Source of the DNA: JALEVB01 sp022768265
GTDB lineage: Bacteria; Bacillota_I; Bacilli_A; Erysipelotrichales; Erysipelotrichaceae
Direction of reading: 5' to 3'
Length of the DNA stretch: 48,347 nt
Assembly (NCBI GenBank): GCA_034168985.1
Contig: JAXFJE010000006.1
Location: 1-48,347, forward strand
Shown: positions 23,736 to 33,218 of the stretch, piece by piece
How positions within the stretch are numbered: the first letter of the stretch is position 1
Layout: every line of letters starts with the position of its first letter
Program-made: the position numbers and the translations under genes
The notes under the pieces: generated by a model
What the model was told of the DNA's origin: nothing
The model's database searches: none
Seen by the model: the letters and a program-made list of their open reading frames with translations, nothing else

Positions 23736-25505
23736 CTAATTATACGCTAAATTAGGTAATAGCTTAAGATAAATATCAATGATATGCTGATAATTGATCA
23801 GCTGATTTTTTTCAATAACGTTGATCAAGAATAGGTAATTTATCGTAGTACCGTTGATAATTAAACCATTTATGGCATGATATATGCTAGTATTGAAATT
23901 ATCATCATATATGAAGATCAAAGCAGTATCTTTGATCAGATAGCTTAATTGTTGATTGCGTTGGATGATAAAGTCTTTGGTATCATTGCTTAGTTTTAAA
24001 CTTTTGATAAATTGTTCAAACGTATGTTCTTTGGTCAATTGTTTTTTAGCAAAATATTCCTTAATGATGCTTACTTCATGTTCCAAGAGATATTTGCTGA
24101 TGTGCATATAATCATCAAAACTTGGAAAGTGGTTGATCTTAATTGTTGGAAGTTGTAGTTTTCCAACGTTGACATCACTTAATATCAAAGCATATTCATG
24201 CTTTTTTAGTTGATATTGAATATCATAAAATTCGCAAGCTGAAAATTGACACTGGAAATAATGCATCTTTAATTTGTTTACGATATGTTGACCGATTATC
24301 GTGCCGCTATAGCTAACTACCAAGATGTGTGGTTGGATATAATATGGCCATAATAAATCATCGATATTAACAAATAGATGGGCAATATAACTAATTTCAT
24401 TGATAGGTATCGTAACTTTTAGTTCTTGTTCCAAGATCTTTATGAAGTGATAGGCAATGTCATATGCTAAGGGATCTTTTTGTCTTATCTCATCAATTAG
24501 GATGGTATTTTGAATGAAATTGTTATCAAGTCTTATTAATAATGAGTATATATATGATGAGAAATTGGTCATTTTTGCTAGGGTGGTAAAATCAATTTTT
24601 AAGCTCTTGGATAATTTAGCTAATGAGTCATTAGCTAAAGATTGGGATTGTTCATTACAAAAGCCTAGGTTACATCCTTTGTATAATAAGATAAAGAAGA
24701 TGATATCTGTCTTATTTAAATTGATGCCATCAGAAAGATGGGAGCGAAGAAAGCTCTGAGTATTAGCGATTTCATTTTGATCGATATATTTTGAGTGTCT
24801 TAATTCATTGTGGTTAAGATGAAAACCATGTTTGCAGCGCATCAAGATTATTAATAAATGATGATATAGATTGGTTAGTTCAAAATCAGATATTGGCTGT
24901 AAAGCAATGCTATTGATGAAGATTGCTAAATTATGTTTGGTAAAGGTATGATTACCAAAAAGATAAGGGTCATTATAATTATCGTTCATCATGAATTTAT
25001 TTAAATAATATTGCATTGCAAAGCGTATGTTTAATTCGGAAGCTAAGATGTATATTCCATGATAACGTTCATAGTTGATCTTGACATGATAAATATCTAA
25101 ATATTTGCTTAGTGATTTGAGATCTTTTTGAATGGTAGTATGCGATACGATGAATTTATCACACAGTTCTTTGATTGATATGATCGTTTGGGCATTTAAT
25201 ATAATGAGCATTATTTGCCATTGTCTGATTTCGTTTGATAAGTATTTGGTATTGGTTAAAAAATAGTTTGGTCTTAAAGGGGTTGCGCCAGCGTAGTTTA
25301 CCTTATATCCTTTTGATGCCTTCGCGATAAATATTAGATCTTTTTGAGTAGCACAGTATTTTTTTATATGCGTTATGTCATTTTTTAGCGTTCGAATAGA
25401 AATGTTTAAGCTTTTGGCTAATTGATCACTGGTAATGAACTCTTGACTATTTATCAAGTTTCGTAAGATCGTTATTTGGCGAATGGATAGATAGGCATTA
25501 TTCAT
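23736..25505 (-). CDS. BglG/Mga-type regulator with HTH, PRD and EIIB-like domains
   Basis: The 589-residue protein begins with HTH_11 (SDQLAKSLNISIRTLKNDITHIK, about 23-45) and a second, Mga-like HTH (SIKELCDKFIVSHTTIQKDLKSL, near 108-132). A long helical PRD-like region extends to about 410. ILVVSYSGTIIGQHIVNKLKM (near 412) resembles an EIIB domain, but the PTS-type Cys is replaced by Ser. The C-terminal domain is EIIA-like in length, with no clear active His. No PTS transporter gene is adjacent: the neighbours are a membrane protein, a phosphatase and flavodoxins. It probably responds to a signal other than phosphorylation, and regulates this operon and/or the divergent Tat-type lipoprotein gene. 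Confidence 0.8.
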   Translation of the reverse strand: MNNAYLSIRQITILRNLINSQEFITSDQLAKSLNISIRTLKNDITHIKKYCATQKDLIFIAKASKGYKVNYAGATPLRPNYFLTNTKYLSNEIRQWQIMLIILNAQTIISIKELCDKFIVSHTTIQKDLKSLSKYLDIYHVKINYERYHGIYILASELNIRFAMQYYLNKFMMNDNYNDPYLFGNHTFTKHNLAIFINSIALQPISDFELTNLYHHLLIILMRCKHGFHLNHNELRHSKYIDQNEIANTQSFLRSHLSDGINLNKTDIIFFILLYKGCNLGFCNEQSQSLANDSLAKLSKSLKIDFTTLAKMTNFSSYIYSLLIRLDNNFIQNTILIDEIRQKDPLAYDIAYHFIKILEQELKVTIPINEISYIAHLFVNIDDLLWPYYIQPHILVVSYSGTIIGQHIVNKLKMHYFQCQFSACEFYDIQYQLKKHEYALILSDVNVGKLQLPTIKINHFPSFDDYMHISKYLLEHEVSIIKEYFAKKQLTKEHTFEQFIKSLKLSNDTKDFIIQRNQQLSYLIKDTALIFIYDDNFNTSIYHAINGLIINGTTINYLFLINVIEKNQLINYQHIIDIYLKLLPNLAYN

Positions 25506-25613
25506 ATATTACCTCTTTATTTGCAACAATATTGCACGATATATATAGCAAATTATAACATATTTATTTAAAATGATATGCTAAGATTTTAATGAAAAAT
25601 AAGGAGAGTAGAA

Positions 25614-26498
25614 ATGGGTATTTCAAGAAGAGATTTTCTAAAGAAAAGTGCAATGGCAACAGCTGGAGTTGCTATTTTAGGTCTTGGGGGATGTGCTAAA
25701 GCTGTTAGCGATCAACCAGTTGCCGAAGAAAAACCAGCAATGAAAGTTAAAGTGGCATGTTTTTCACCAACAGAAGGGACAAAAAATGCTGCAGCAATGT
25801 TAGCAGCTAAATTTTCTGATGATGTGGAGTATGTAGATATCACTAATTTAGATGCACGTAGTACGGAAGTGCAGTTTGCCAAAGATGATCTTGCGATTTT
25901 TGCAGCGCCATCTTATGGTGGACAAATTCCAATGATCGAAGGTTTATTCAGCAATATCAAAGGTGATGGAACACCTTGTATCGTAGCTTGTGCTTTTGGT
26001 AATAGAGCGGTGGAAAACGTATATGCTAACTTAGCAAAGATTGCTAGTGACAATGGCTTTGTTGTTATTGGGGCAATTGGTTTGGTTACACCGCATGTAT
26101 TTGCTAGTGTAGCTAAAGCAGGTCATAGTCGTCCAAATGTTGAAGATAATAAAGTAATGGCAGAATTTGCCGCTAAGATCAAAGAAAAACTAGCCGCTGG
26201 TAATGTGCAAGCAATTGCCATCGAAGGTAATCCAGACGTAGATTTTGCTAAAGAATTGTCTGTAGCTCCTAAGATGTTTAATCGCGATAATTGTATCAAT
26301 TGTGGTATGTGTGCAAGTAGTTGTCCAACTGGGGCAATTGATAAGACAACATTAGAAACTGATGAAAGTAAATGTATCTCTTGTCAACGTTGTTCATTTG
26401 TGTGTGAATATAATGCTAGAAGTTATGATACAGCAGTTAAAAAAGATTTTATCGAAGGTAAGCTTTCGGTTAAGCAACCAGTAGAATATCTTGTATAA
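25614..26498 (+). CDS. Tat-exported lipoprotein with flavodoxin fold and 2x[4Fe-4S] ferredoxin domain
   Basis: The N-terminus SRRDFLKK (residues 4-11) is a twin-arginine signal, followed by a hydrophobic stretch ending in LGGC (Cys27), so the protein is folded inside, exported and lipid-anchored. Residues 45-200 form a flavodoxin fold: KVACFSPTEGTKNAAAM is the FMN loop and AAPSYGGQIP the second loop. Residues 220-265 carry two ferredoxin clusters: NCINCGMCASSCP and KCISCQRCSFVC. Cytosolic EFR1-type flavodoxin/ferredoxin proteins are common; the Tat-lipoprotein form is unusual. GGAGAG precedes the ATG. It is divergent from the PRD regulator. No tatC is seen in the window. Confidence 0.85.
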   Translation: MGISRRDFLKKSAMATAGVAILGLGGCAKAVSDQPVAEEKPAMKVKVACFSPTEGTKNAAAMLAAKFSDDVEYVDITNLDARSTEVQFAKDDLAIFAAPSYGGQIPMIEGLFSNIKGDGTPCIVACAFGNRAVENVYANLAKIASDNGFVVIGAIGLVTPHVFASVAKAGHSRPNVEDNKVMAEFAAKIKEKLAAGNVQAIAIEGNPDVDFAKELSVAPKMFNRDNCINCGMCASSCPTGAIDKTTLETDESKCISCQRCSFVCEYNARSYDTAVKKDFIEGKLSVKQPVEYLV

Positions 26499-26504
26499 AA
26501 AAAG

Positions 26505-26544
26505 TTCCTTATATTTGTCATAAACAAATATAAGGAATTTTTTT
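26505..26544. terminator. Bidirectional terminator between convergent genes
   Basis: TTCCTTATATTTGT (26505-26518) pairs perfectly with ACAAATATAAGGAA (26524-26537). AAAAAAAG on the left and TTTTTTT on the right give a U-tail in both directions. It serves the Tat-type gene and addA. Confidence 0.92.
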
Positions 26545-29500
26545 ATGGGATCAAGATAGCTTCTTCAAGTTCAAAGGCATAGATATAAGCTTTGATCTGA
26601 TGTTTTGGGTAATTTTTTTTCATGACCGTTTTATAAATTTGTAGTTGTTCTTGATAAAGACTGATCAATTCATCTGCTGTGGTTTGATGATTGGTCTTGT
26701 AGTCGATGATGATGATTTCATCATCGTTGATCATGACCATATCCATCGTTCCATTGATGATCTTATCACCATCTTTGGTGATAAAGGGATATTCACGATA
26801 AACTTGGTGCGAAGCTGTTTGTGCAAAAAGTTTTGATCTATTAAAAGCTAATAGATGTTTTTGATCTTTCAAGGATAGATCATATCCAGCAAGATCTTCT
26901 TCGTTCCAACTTCTTAAAGGTAAATTTTCAAGAACTTCGTGGATGGTCGTACCATGTTTGTAATGATCGATAGTTGGTTTTATTTCTAACAAAGCACTTG
27001 TATGAGCGTTTGATGGAGAAATGATCTCAACTTTTTTATTGTCTTGTTTATGATAGTGGTCAATTTTTACGATCTTGTTTTGTTTAGGGATGATCGTTGC
27101 AAATGTTTGATTGACAGCATCATCACCTAGAATTTCAATATAAGGGTTATTACCGATAGAGCTTAGTATCGTGCCACTGATTCCTTTGCGCTCACATAAG
27201 ATCTCATAATTGATCTTATGCATCGGTACTTCTTTTATAACATCAACAAAATACATGCGTTCTTGGGCGCGAGTAGTGGCTACATACAATAAACGCGTAT
27301 TTTCTTCTAATTCTTCTTTGCTGATCTTTTCGTTGATTACTAAATATTCGATCGTTGTTTGTCTGATCCTTTGAGGTTGTTGTAGTGGTTTTAGAGCTAG
27401 CCCTAGATCTTGGTCAATTAAATGCTCATTATTGCTTTCTTGATTTTTGGCTTGTGATGTTGACCAAATGAAGACCGTTTTATACTGTAAACCTTTGGAT
27501 TGATGGATGGTAATGGCTCTTACGACATCTTCATCAAGATCCATGGAGGTTACTTCTTTGGTTTTAGTTTGACTGCCATGCTCGATTTCATAGATAAATT
27601 TTTCTAATGAGTTTGATTGTTGGCTAAATTTTAACGCAAGGGCGTATAATTGGTCAAAATTGGTCTTCTCTTTATTATTTAGTTTGTCCTCATAAAAGTT
27701 TTGGATCAAGCTTAAAGCATCTAAGAGACTAATTAGTCCATCTTGTTTATATACCTTGCGTAAATGGAAAAGGTCATCTATGAAGGGGTGTTGCATGATG
27801 GTCAATTGTTTTAAGATATCTTGTTTACATAGCTGAGCTAATTGATCTGCACTAACATCATAGATATTTTTTAAGGTAGCTACAAGATTGATATCATCAA
27901 CATGAATGATTAATTTTAAATAGCTGATTACCATCATACATAGAATAGATTCATAGAAATTATCTTTAGCATCCACATTGTATGGTACCTGATATTTTTC
28001 AAAGGCATCGCGTAGATATTTCTTGTCTTCATGGGCCTTTAATAAGACGACATAATCTTTAAAAGTTGAAGAAGGATCTTCTTGCTTAAGTGCAAGGATC
28101 TTACGGGCGATAAATTCTGCTTTGACTTTTTTATTATCTATATCCTCAATAGGGGCTAGGGCATAAAATTTGATGGCATAATCTTTGATTTGTTTTTGGC
28201 TATCAACACCTACCTTTACATTATCAGCTTCTTGATAACTATCTTCACAACCTTCGATATTCATGCAGACATCATATAAACAGTTGTTGAATTCCACGAT
28301 GTTTTCTTTGGAACGATAGTTGTAAGATAAATGAATTTGTTTGGTGTTAGGATCATGGGATAGATCACGCATAAGCGATGGTTTAGCTTTTCTAAAGCGA
28401 TAGATAGATTGTTTGATATCGCCTACCCTAAAGACATTGTGCCCATTAGATAACAAATTTATAACTTCATTTTGGATCTCATTGGTATCTTGAAATTCAT
28501 CGACCATGATTTCTTCATAGTTTTGAGAAATTTGTTTGCTGATCAAGTTGTTATTAGCTTTAAGGATAGCTAGGGCATAATGTTCCATATCTTCAAAATC
28601 CATGCCTTTTACTTGTTGTTTTAAGGCATAGATGTTTTGCATCGTTATCTTGGCTAGATCAATTAGATCGATCATGATCGGATAGAGATCATTATGGTTT
28701 TTGATGAAGGTTTCTTTAGGATATAGATATTCTAAGATCTTTTTTTCACGATCGGTTATCTTCTTTTTGATTGCTTTTTCGAACTTGAATTCTTTGGTCG
28801 GTAATTTGATAGGCTTGCTGGCATAATTTTTGAATTCCATGTTGAAAGTGTCATAATTACGTTGTTGTAGATATGTAGATAATTGTTGTAGGTATTGGCG
28901 TTTAAGATTGATCGAGTTGAGATATTTATCATCTTGTTCTTGTAATGGGGTGGAACTAGCTAAATAGTTCAAATTATTTTCTAACATGGATAATTGAGTT
29001 TGTAAGAAGGTAAAGAATCCATGATAGATATCTGCGGGTAATTCTTCTAAATTTTGAATTTTTTTAGCATTCATCAAAAGCGTATCTAGGTATGCTTGAG
29101 CATCTTGGGTCGTATTGGCAGTATTGATGATGGCCATGACGGTATTTTGTAAACTGCTAGTATCTTCAGGTCTTGAACTAAAATGTTCTAGAAGGTTTAT
29201 CGTAGCTATTTCTGCTTGTTGTAAAGCTTGATCTAAGGCCATGTCAAAAGCATTCTTCTTGATATTATTTAAAAGTGAGTCATCTAAGATGTTATCTGCT
29301 AACTGAGGATCTAGACCAATAGCATAATAATATTTTTTTACTATTTTTAAACAAAAAGCATCGATGGTCGTGATATCTGCATTACTTAGGTAAACTAGTT
29401 GTTGCTTGATGTATTCTTTATCGCTGTCATCTTGTTGATATAGTTTGTTCAAACTGGCAGATAAACGTTTTTTCATCTCAGCTGCGGCAGCATCGGTAAA

Positions 29501-29662
29501 GGTCAAAGCAATGATCTTGTTTAGGCTTACTTTATCTTGTAAACAACGTTTCATCAAGCGTTCAACCAAGACGCTGGTCTTACCTGCACCAGCGGATGCA
29601 CTTACCAAGATGTTAGTATCAATGGTATTGATGGCTGCTAATTGTTCGTGATTAAACTTCAT
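26543..29662 (-). CDS. addA: ATP-dependent helicase/nuclease subunit A
   Basis: This 1039-residue UvrD-type helicase with a RecB-like nuclease is the A subunit of AddAB, which resects double-strand breaks for RecA. Walker A is ASAGAGKTS (22-30), Walker B DEFQDT (near 388), and HQSKGLQ (motif V) lies near 716. Motif VI is ATTRAQERMYF. The C-terminal PD-(D/E)XK nuclease appears as GTMDMV (near 967) and IIDYKTNHQ (near 985). It is somewhat shorter than the Bacillus protein (about 1230). The start overlaps the addB end by 11 bases, giving coupled translation. AddAB also counters phage DNA and supplies spacers in CRISPR hosts. Confidence 0.95.
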   Translation of the reverse strand: MKFNHEQLAAINTIDTNILVSASAGAGKTSVLVERLMKRCLQDKVSLNKIIALTFTDAAAAEMKKRLSASLNKLYQQDDSDKEYIKQQLVYLSNADITTIDAFCLKIVKKYYYAIGLDPQLADNILDDSLLNNIKKNAFDMALDQALQQAEIATINLLEHFSSRPEDTSSLQNTVMAIINTANTTQDAQAYLDTLLMNAKKIQNLEELPADIYHGFFTFLQTQLSMLENNLNYLASSTPLQEQDDKYLNSINLKRQYLQQLSTYLQQRNYDTFNMEFKNYASKPIKLPTKEFKFEKAIKKKITDREKKILEYLYPKETFIKNHNDLYPIMIDLIDLAKITMQNIYALKQQVKGMDFEDMEHYALAILKANNNLISKQISQNYEEIMVDEFQDTNEIQNEVINLLSNGHNVFRVGDIKQSIYRFRKAKPSLMRDLSHDPNTKQIHLSYNYRSKENIVEFNNCLYDVCMNIEGCEDSYQEADNVKVGVDSQKQIKDYAIKFYALAPIEDIDNKKVKAEFIARKILALKQEDPSSTFKDYVVLLKAHEDKKYLRDAFEKYQVPYNVDAKDNFYESILCMMVISYLKLIIHVDDINLVATLKNIYDVSADQLAQLCKQDILKQLTIMQHPFIDDLFHLRKVYKQDGLISLLDALSLIQNFYEDKLNNKEKTNFDQLYALALKFSQQSNSLEKFIYEIEHGSQTKTKEVTSMDLDEDVVRAITIHQSKGLQYKTVFIWSTSQAKNQESNNEHLIDQDLGLALKPLQQPQRIRQTTIEYLVINEKISKEELEENTRLLYVATTRAQERMYFVDVIKEVPMHKINYEILCERKGISGTILSSIGNNPYIEILGDDAVNQTFATIIPKQNKIVKIDHYHKQDNKKVEIISPSNAHTSALLEIKPTIDHYKHGTTIHEVLENLPLRSWNEEDLAGYDLSLKDQKHLLAFNRSKLFAQTASHQVYREYPFITKDGDKIINGTMDMVMINDDEIIIIDYKTNHQTTADELISLYQEQLQIYKTVMKKNYPKHQIKAYIYAFELEEAILIP

Positions 29663-32165
29663 CCTCAGAGTCTCCTTTACTTGTTTTCAATGATTTTTCA
29701 TAAATGATCTTGTCTTCACCTTGTTTTTTATTTAAACAAATGTTTTTGAAGGAACAGTATAAACAACCATCTTTGTTAGGGGCAATGGGTATATTGCCTT
29801 GAGATAATTGCGCATATAAATATGTATATAGCTGATCAAGACAATCTTTAGCTAAGTTAAAGTCTAATTTGGCACTTTTGATATTGTTGCCATGATCTAA
29901 ACCACAGCTTAAAGGATCTTCAATGGTCAATCCTTCTAGTTTTTTATTATCTTCATAAGCTAATTGATAATCTTCTTCTTGCATTTCCGTGATATTATTG
30001 CGAGAACTTTTGGCAGCAATGACCTTTAGATTTTCATTTTTTAAGGAATAGTAATAAGCACCAACTGGTTTTAGCTTACAAATTTGTTCGCCCATTATCA
30101 TATAAGTTAATAATTGAAGTTGTAATCCCGAGCGGATCTGCTTATCTTGAAGTTTTTTGGCACTAGACTTATAGTCTATGATCCTAAAATAATTGTGATT
30201 GATGTCAACACGATCGATGGTCCCTCTAATATTGATGGGTTGATCTTGATAGGGTTGAAGAAATTTATACTCGGTTTGATATGGTTCAAAGGAGGTATCT
30301 TTTTCCATTTTTGCTAGATAATTCAAAGCTACTTCTAGATTAGTAACCAAGCGTTGACAAATAGCCTTGATAAAAGCTTTTTGCTTAGGGAAAAGGATCG
30401 TTAATTGTTGGAAATAAGGGGCAGCAATAGCAAATAGATCTTGTTGGTGTTCGTAGTAATGTTTATGATATATCTTAACCATTTGTTCCATGATGGCATG
30501 CATGATGGTACCGATGGTATTAGCTTCGATCTGAAAGCTATAGCTTTCTTTTAGTTTTAGTCCATATTGCAAAAAATAAGAATAAGGACAATTAAAATAG
30601 CGTTCAAATGACGAAACGCTGCCATTCAAATATTTTCCATCAAAGAAAATGGTTGGATCACTTAGATGTTGTATAGATGTTTGAAAATGATCGTTAGAGA
30701 TCAAAGGCCATTTAGTCGGCTTGCTACTTAGTTTTTCTTCGATTTCTAAAGCTAATTCAAACACTTTATTGGCATAATCATTAGTATAATAAGAATAGTA
30801 TATTTCGGTTGCACAATTATGGATCCAATTTAGTTGCTGCATATATAGATCAAAGCGTTGATTTAAAGGAAGGATATTTAATTTACTAACATAATCTTCA
30901 TCAAAAATACCTTCAAAGCCTTGAAAATTAGGGAAAGTCTTACTAGTGCATCCTAGGATATAGGCATATTTATTCGCAAATACCGGATGAGTAAGATCGC
31001 TTACCATGACGCTATTTTCTTGGTAATTAGCATTATCGTTAGTAATCTTATCGATCATGGTCATGATCAAAGCAATGTCTTGTTTATCTTGTACATCATG
31101 ATAGCTATCATTGATAAGTTGGGCCAATTTGTTAGAGTTGGTGATATCTTTAGGATCTTTAACAAATTCATATGCCATTTTTAATATTTCATTTATAGGG
31201 GTGTTGAGACAAGTAATGATCGTATCTTTGATCGATAGGAAATAATTTTGGGTACGTAGGGCTTTTTCTTTGATTTGTTCAAGATCGTTGTGATTAATGA
31301 TCGTAATTTCTTCAAAGTTTGGAATGGACCATAGATCATCAAGCTTTGTGATATAAGTATCGAAATATGAATATAGATCAGGGTCGATGTCTTGTGCAAA
31401 ACAATGATGGAATAAGCATTCTTTAAGGTTATCTAGCGATGGATCTATCATAAAGTTGACCAAATTAGTAAACTTGATGATGATTTCAGGTTTGTTTGGA
31501 TCTTTGATGACATTAAAAGGAATTTGATAACGTTGAAAGATCTGTTTTAATAATGGTAATTGATTTGCATAATCACAAAGTACGATCGTGGTTGCACTGG
31601 CGCTATTTTTATTGACGATATCTTGAGCAACGCTTTCGATTTCTTGGCGCATATTTAAGGCGTAACGGCCATGGCGCAAAGGATTAGTAATGTTGCTAAA
31701 AGGGATGGTGGACAAAAATTGTTGTTTTAATTTATATGTGAAAAGATCACTACAAAAAAAGTCTAATGCTTCAACATCTTGGGTATTTAAAGAAACTTGT
31801 TTTTGTTGATATTGAGGATGGGGAAGGTCGTAGATTGCTTGAAGGATCTTTTTTAATTCACATTCTTGCGGGTTGTTAGTTGGCAATAGTTGGATATCTT
31901 GATCGTATAAGATCAATGTTTGTACAAAGCTGACAACTTCTAAGATGAATTTAGGATAATAAAGCATGGGAGCAAAGATCTTCAAATCTAATTTTTCCAA
32001 TTGTTTTCTTGCTTGTAACAATATCTTTATTTGAGGTTGCTGTTCATAGCGATATGCAAAAGCTTCGAAAGGTAGCAATTTTATATCGAAGATCGTATCA
32101 TGATCTTGTAATAGGTGTTGTAAATAATAACCTTTTAGATAACTAGGACATATAATCGTCTTCAT
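29652..32165 (-). CDS. addB: AddB/RexB subunit of the helicase-nuclease, short form
   Basis: An 837-residue protein in the B position of an addB-addA pair. Its nuclease domain is visible: VSSFERYFNCPYSYFLQYG (near 515-533), GTIDRVD (near 651) and IIDYKSS (near 662). The iron-sulfur Cys set is present: the Cys in NCPY plus CLYCSFKNIC (about 799-808). No Walker A is found, as in the RexB group. It is clearly shorter than AddB/RexB proteins of about 1100-1160 residues, and the missing mass lies in the N-terminal helicase-like half. GGAG before the ATG supports the start. The pair should be functional, with a reduced scaffold in B. Confidence 0.88.
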   Translation of the reverse strand: MKTIICPSYLKGYYLQHLLQDHDTIFDIKLLPFEAFAYRYEQQPQIKILLQARKQLEKLDLKIFAPMLYYPKFILEVVSFVQTLILYDQDIQLLPTNNPQECELKKILQAIYDLPHPQYQQKQVSLNTQDVEALDFFCSDLFTYKLKQQFLSTIPFSNITNPLRHGRYALNMRQEIESVAQDIVNKNSASATTIVLCDYANQLPLLKQIFQRYQIPFNVIKDPNKPEIIIKFTNLVNFMIDPSLDNLKECLFHHCFAQDIDPDLYSYFDTYITKLDDLWSIPNFEEITIINHNDLEQIKEKALRTQNYFLSIKDTIITCLNTPINEILKMAYEFVKDPKDITNSNKLAQLINDSYHDVQDKQDIALIMTMIDKITNDNANYQENSVMVSDLTHPVFANKYAYILGCTSKTFPNFQGFEGIFDEDYVSKLNILPLNQRFDLYMQQLNWIHNCATEIYYSYYTNDYANKVFELALEIEEKLSSKPTKWPLISNDHFQTSIQHLSDPTIFFDGKYLNGSVSSFERYFNCPYSYFLQYGLKLKESYSFQIEANTIGTIMHAIMEQMVKIYHKHYYEHQQDLFAIAAPYFQQLTILFPKQKAFIKAICQRLVTNLEVALNYLAKMEKDTSFEPYQTEYKFLQPYQDQPINIRGTIDRVDINHNYFRIIDYKSSAKKLQDKQIRSGLQLQLLTYMIMGEQICKLKPVGAYYYSLKNENLKVIAAKSSRNNITEMQEEDYQLAYEDNKKLEGLTIEDPLSCGLDHGNNIKSAKLDFNLAKDCLDQLYTYLYAQLSQGNIPIAPNKDGCLYCSFKNICLNKKQGEDKIIYEKSLKTSKGDSEDEV

Positions 32166-32293
32166 GTATTTTCTCCTTGCTTGATCATCATTAGTATAGC
32201 GTTTTTACCTATATTTGTCATGATTGATGAATGATTTTTGCTAAGCAAACGGATATTGATTATAATATTAATAACGAAAGAAGGTGTTTGAGC

Positions 32294-33175
32294 TTGAAAA
32301 CGATTGATCATAATTATGTATTTGCTTTAGGAGAAAACAAAGATAGGGCCATAAAAGTCGAAGAAGGAGAACTATTGGTCTTTGATACCAATGATTGTTT
32401 CAATAATCAGATCGATAGTGATAAATATATCTTCGATAAATTAGATTGGGAACATATCAATCCAGCTACAGGTCCGGTATATCTTGAAAATGCCACGGTA
32501 AATGATTGCTTAAAAGTGGAAATTATTGATATCAAATTAGCTTCTGAAGGCACGATGTGTTGTTTAAGCGATAATGGGGTGCTTGGTAAAGATATCAAGG
32601 AAGCAAGGGTCAAAAAAAGTCAGATAACAGAAGAGGGCGTATATTTTAATGATATATTGCTACCGCTAAGACCGATGATAGGCGTAATAGGTAATGCTCC
32701 AGCTAATGGTAGCATTCCTTGTGGTACCCCTGGAAGTCATGGTGGAAATATGGATAATTTGAAGATTACCAAAGGAAGCACTTTATATTTACCAATCTAT
32801 CAAGAAGGTGCATATTTTGCTTTAGGCGATGTGCATGCAACGATGGGTGATGGTGAAATAATGGTAAGTGGTATTGAATGTAATGCTCAGGTTAGCGTAC
32901 GTCTAAGCATCATCAAAGATCATCCATTAACTGATCCGATGTTAGAAGATGCAGATCATGTTTATACGATTGCTTCAGATGAAGATATCGAAAAAGCAAT
33001 CTATAGAGCATGTAAGGCAATGAATGAAATCATCTGTCAAAAATTAAACTATGATCTAAATGATGCTGGAATGTTGATGAGCGCTTGTGGTGACTTGCAA
33101 TTTTGTCAAGTTGTTGATCCTAAAAGAACCGTGCGTTTTGCTATGCCTAAAAAAATAATTACTTCTCTTTTTTAG
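32294..33175 (+). CDS. Acetamidase/formamidase family protein
   Basis: About 293 residues from the TTG at 32294 (MKTIDHNYVFALG). This start is chosen because GAAGG lies 9 bases upstream and family members begin with the same block. The core block includes IGNAPANGSIPCGTPGSHGGNMD and LGDVHATMGDGEIMVSGIE, the metal- and amide-binding loops of FmdA/AmdA enzymes that release ammonia from short amides. It is 43 bases ahead of the surface aryl-sulfate sulfotransferase and seems to share its transcript. The physiological amide is unknown, and the family also contains uncharacterised gut members. Confidence 0.88.
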   Translation: MKTIDHNYVFALGENKDRAIKVEEGELLVFDTNDCFNNQIDSDKYIFDKLDWEHINPATGPVYLENATVNDCLKVEIIDIKLASEGTMCCLSDNGVLGKDIKEARVKKSQITEEGVYFNDILLPLRPMIGVIGNAPANGSIPCGTPGSHGGNMDNLKITKGSTLYLPIYQEGAYFALGDVHATMGDGEIMVSGIECNAQVSVRLSIIKDHPLTDPMLEDADHVYTIASDEDIEKAIYRACKAMNEIICQKLNYDLNDAGMLMSACGDLQFCQVVDPKRTVRFAMPKKIITSLF

Positions 33176-33218
33176 GTAAGATCTAAAAGATCGCTAATTA
33201 TTAAATGAGGTAACATAT

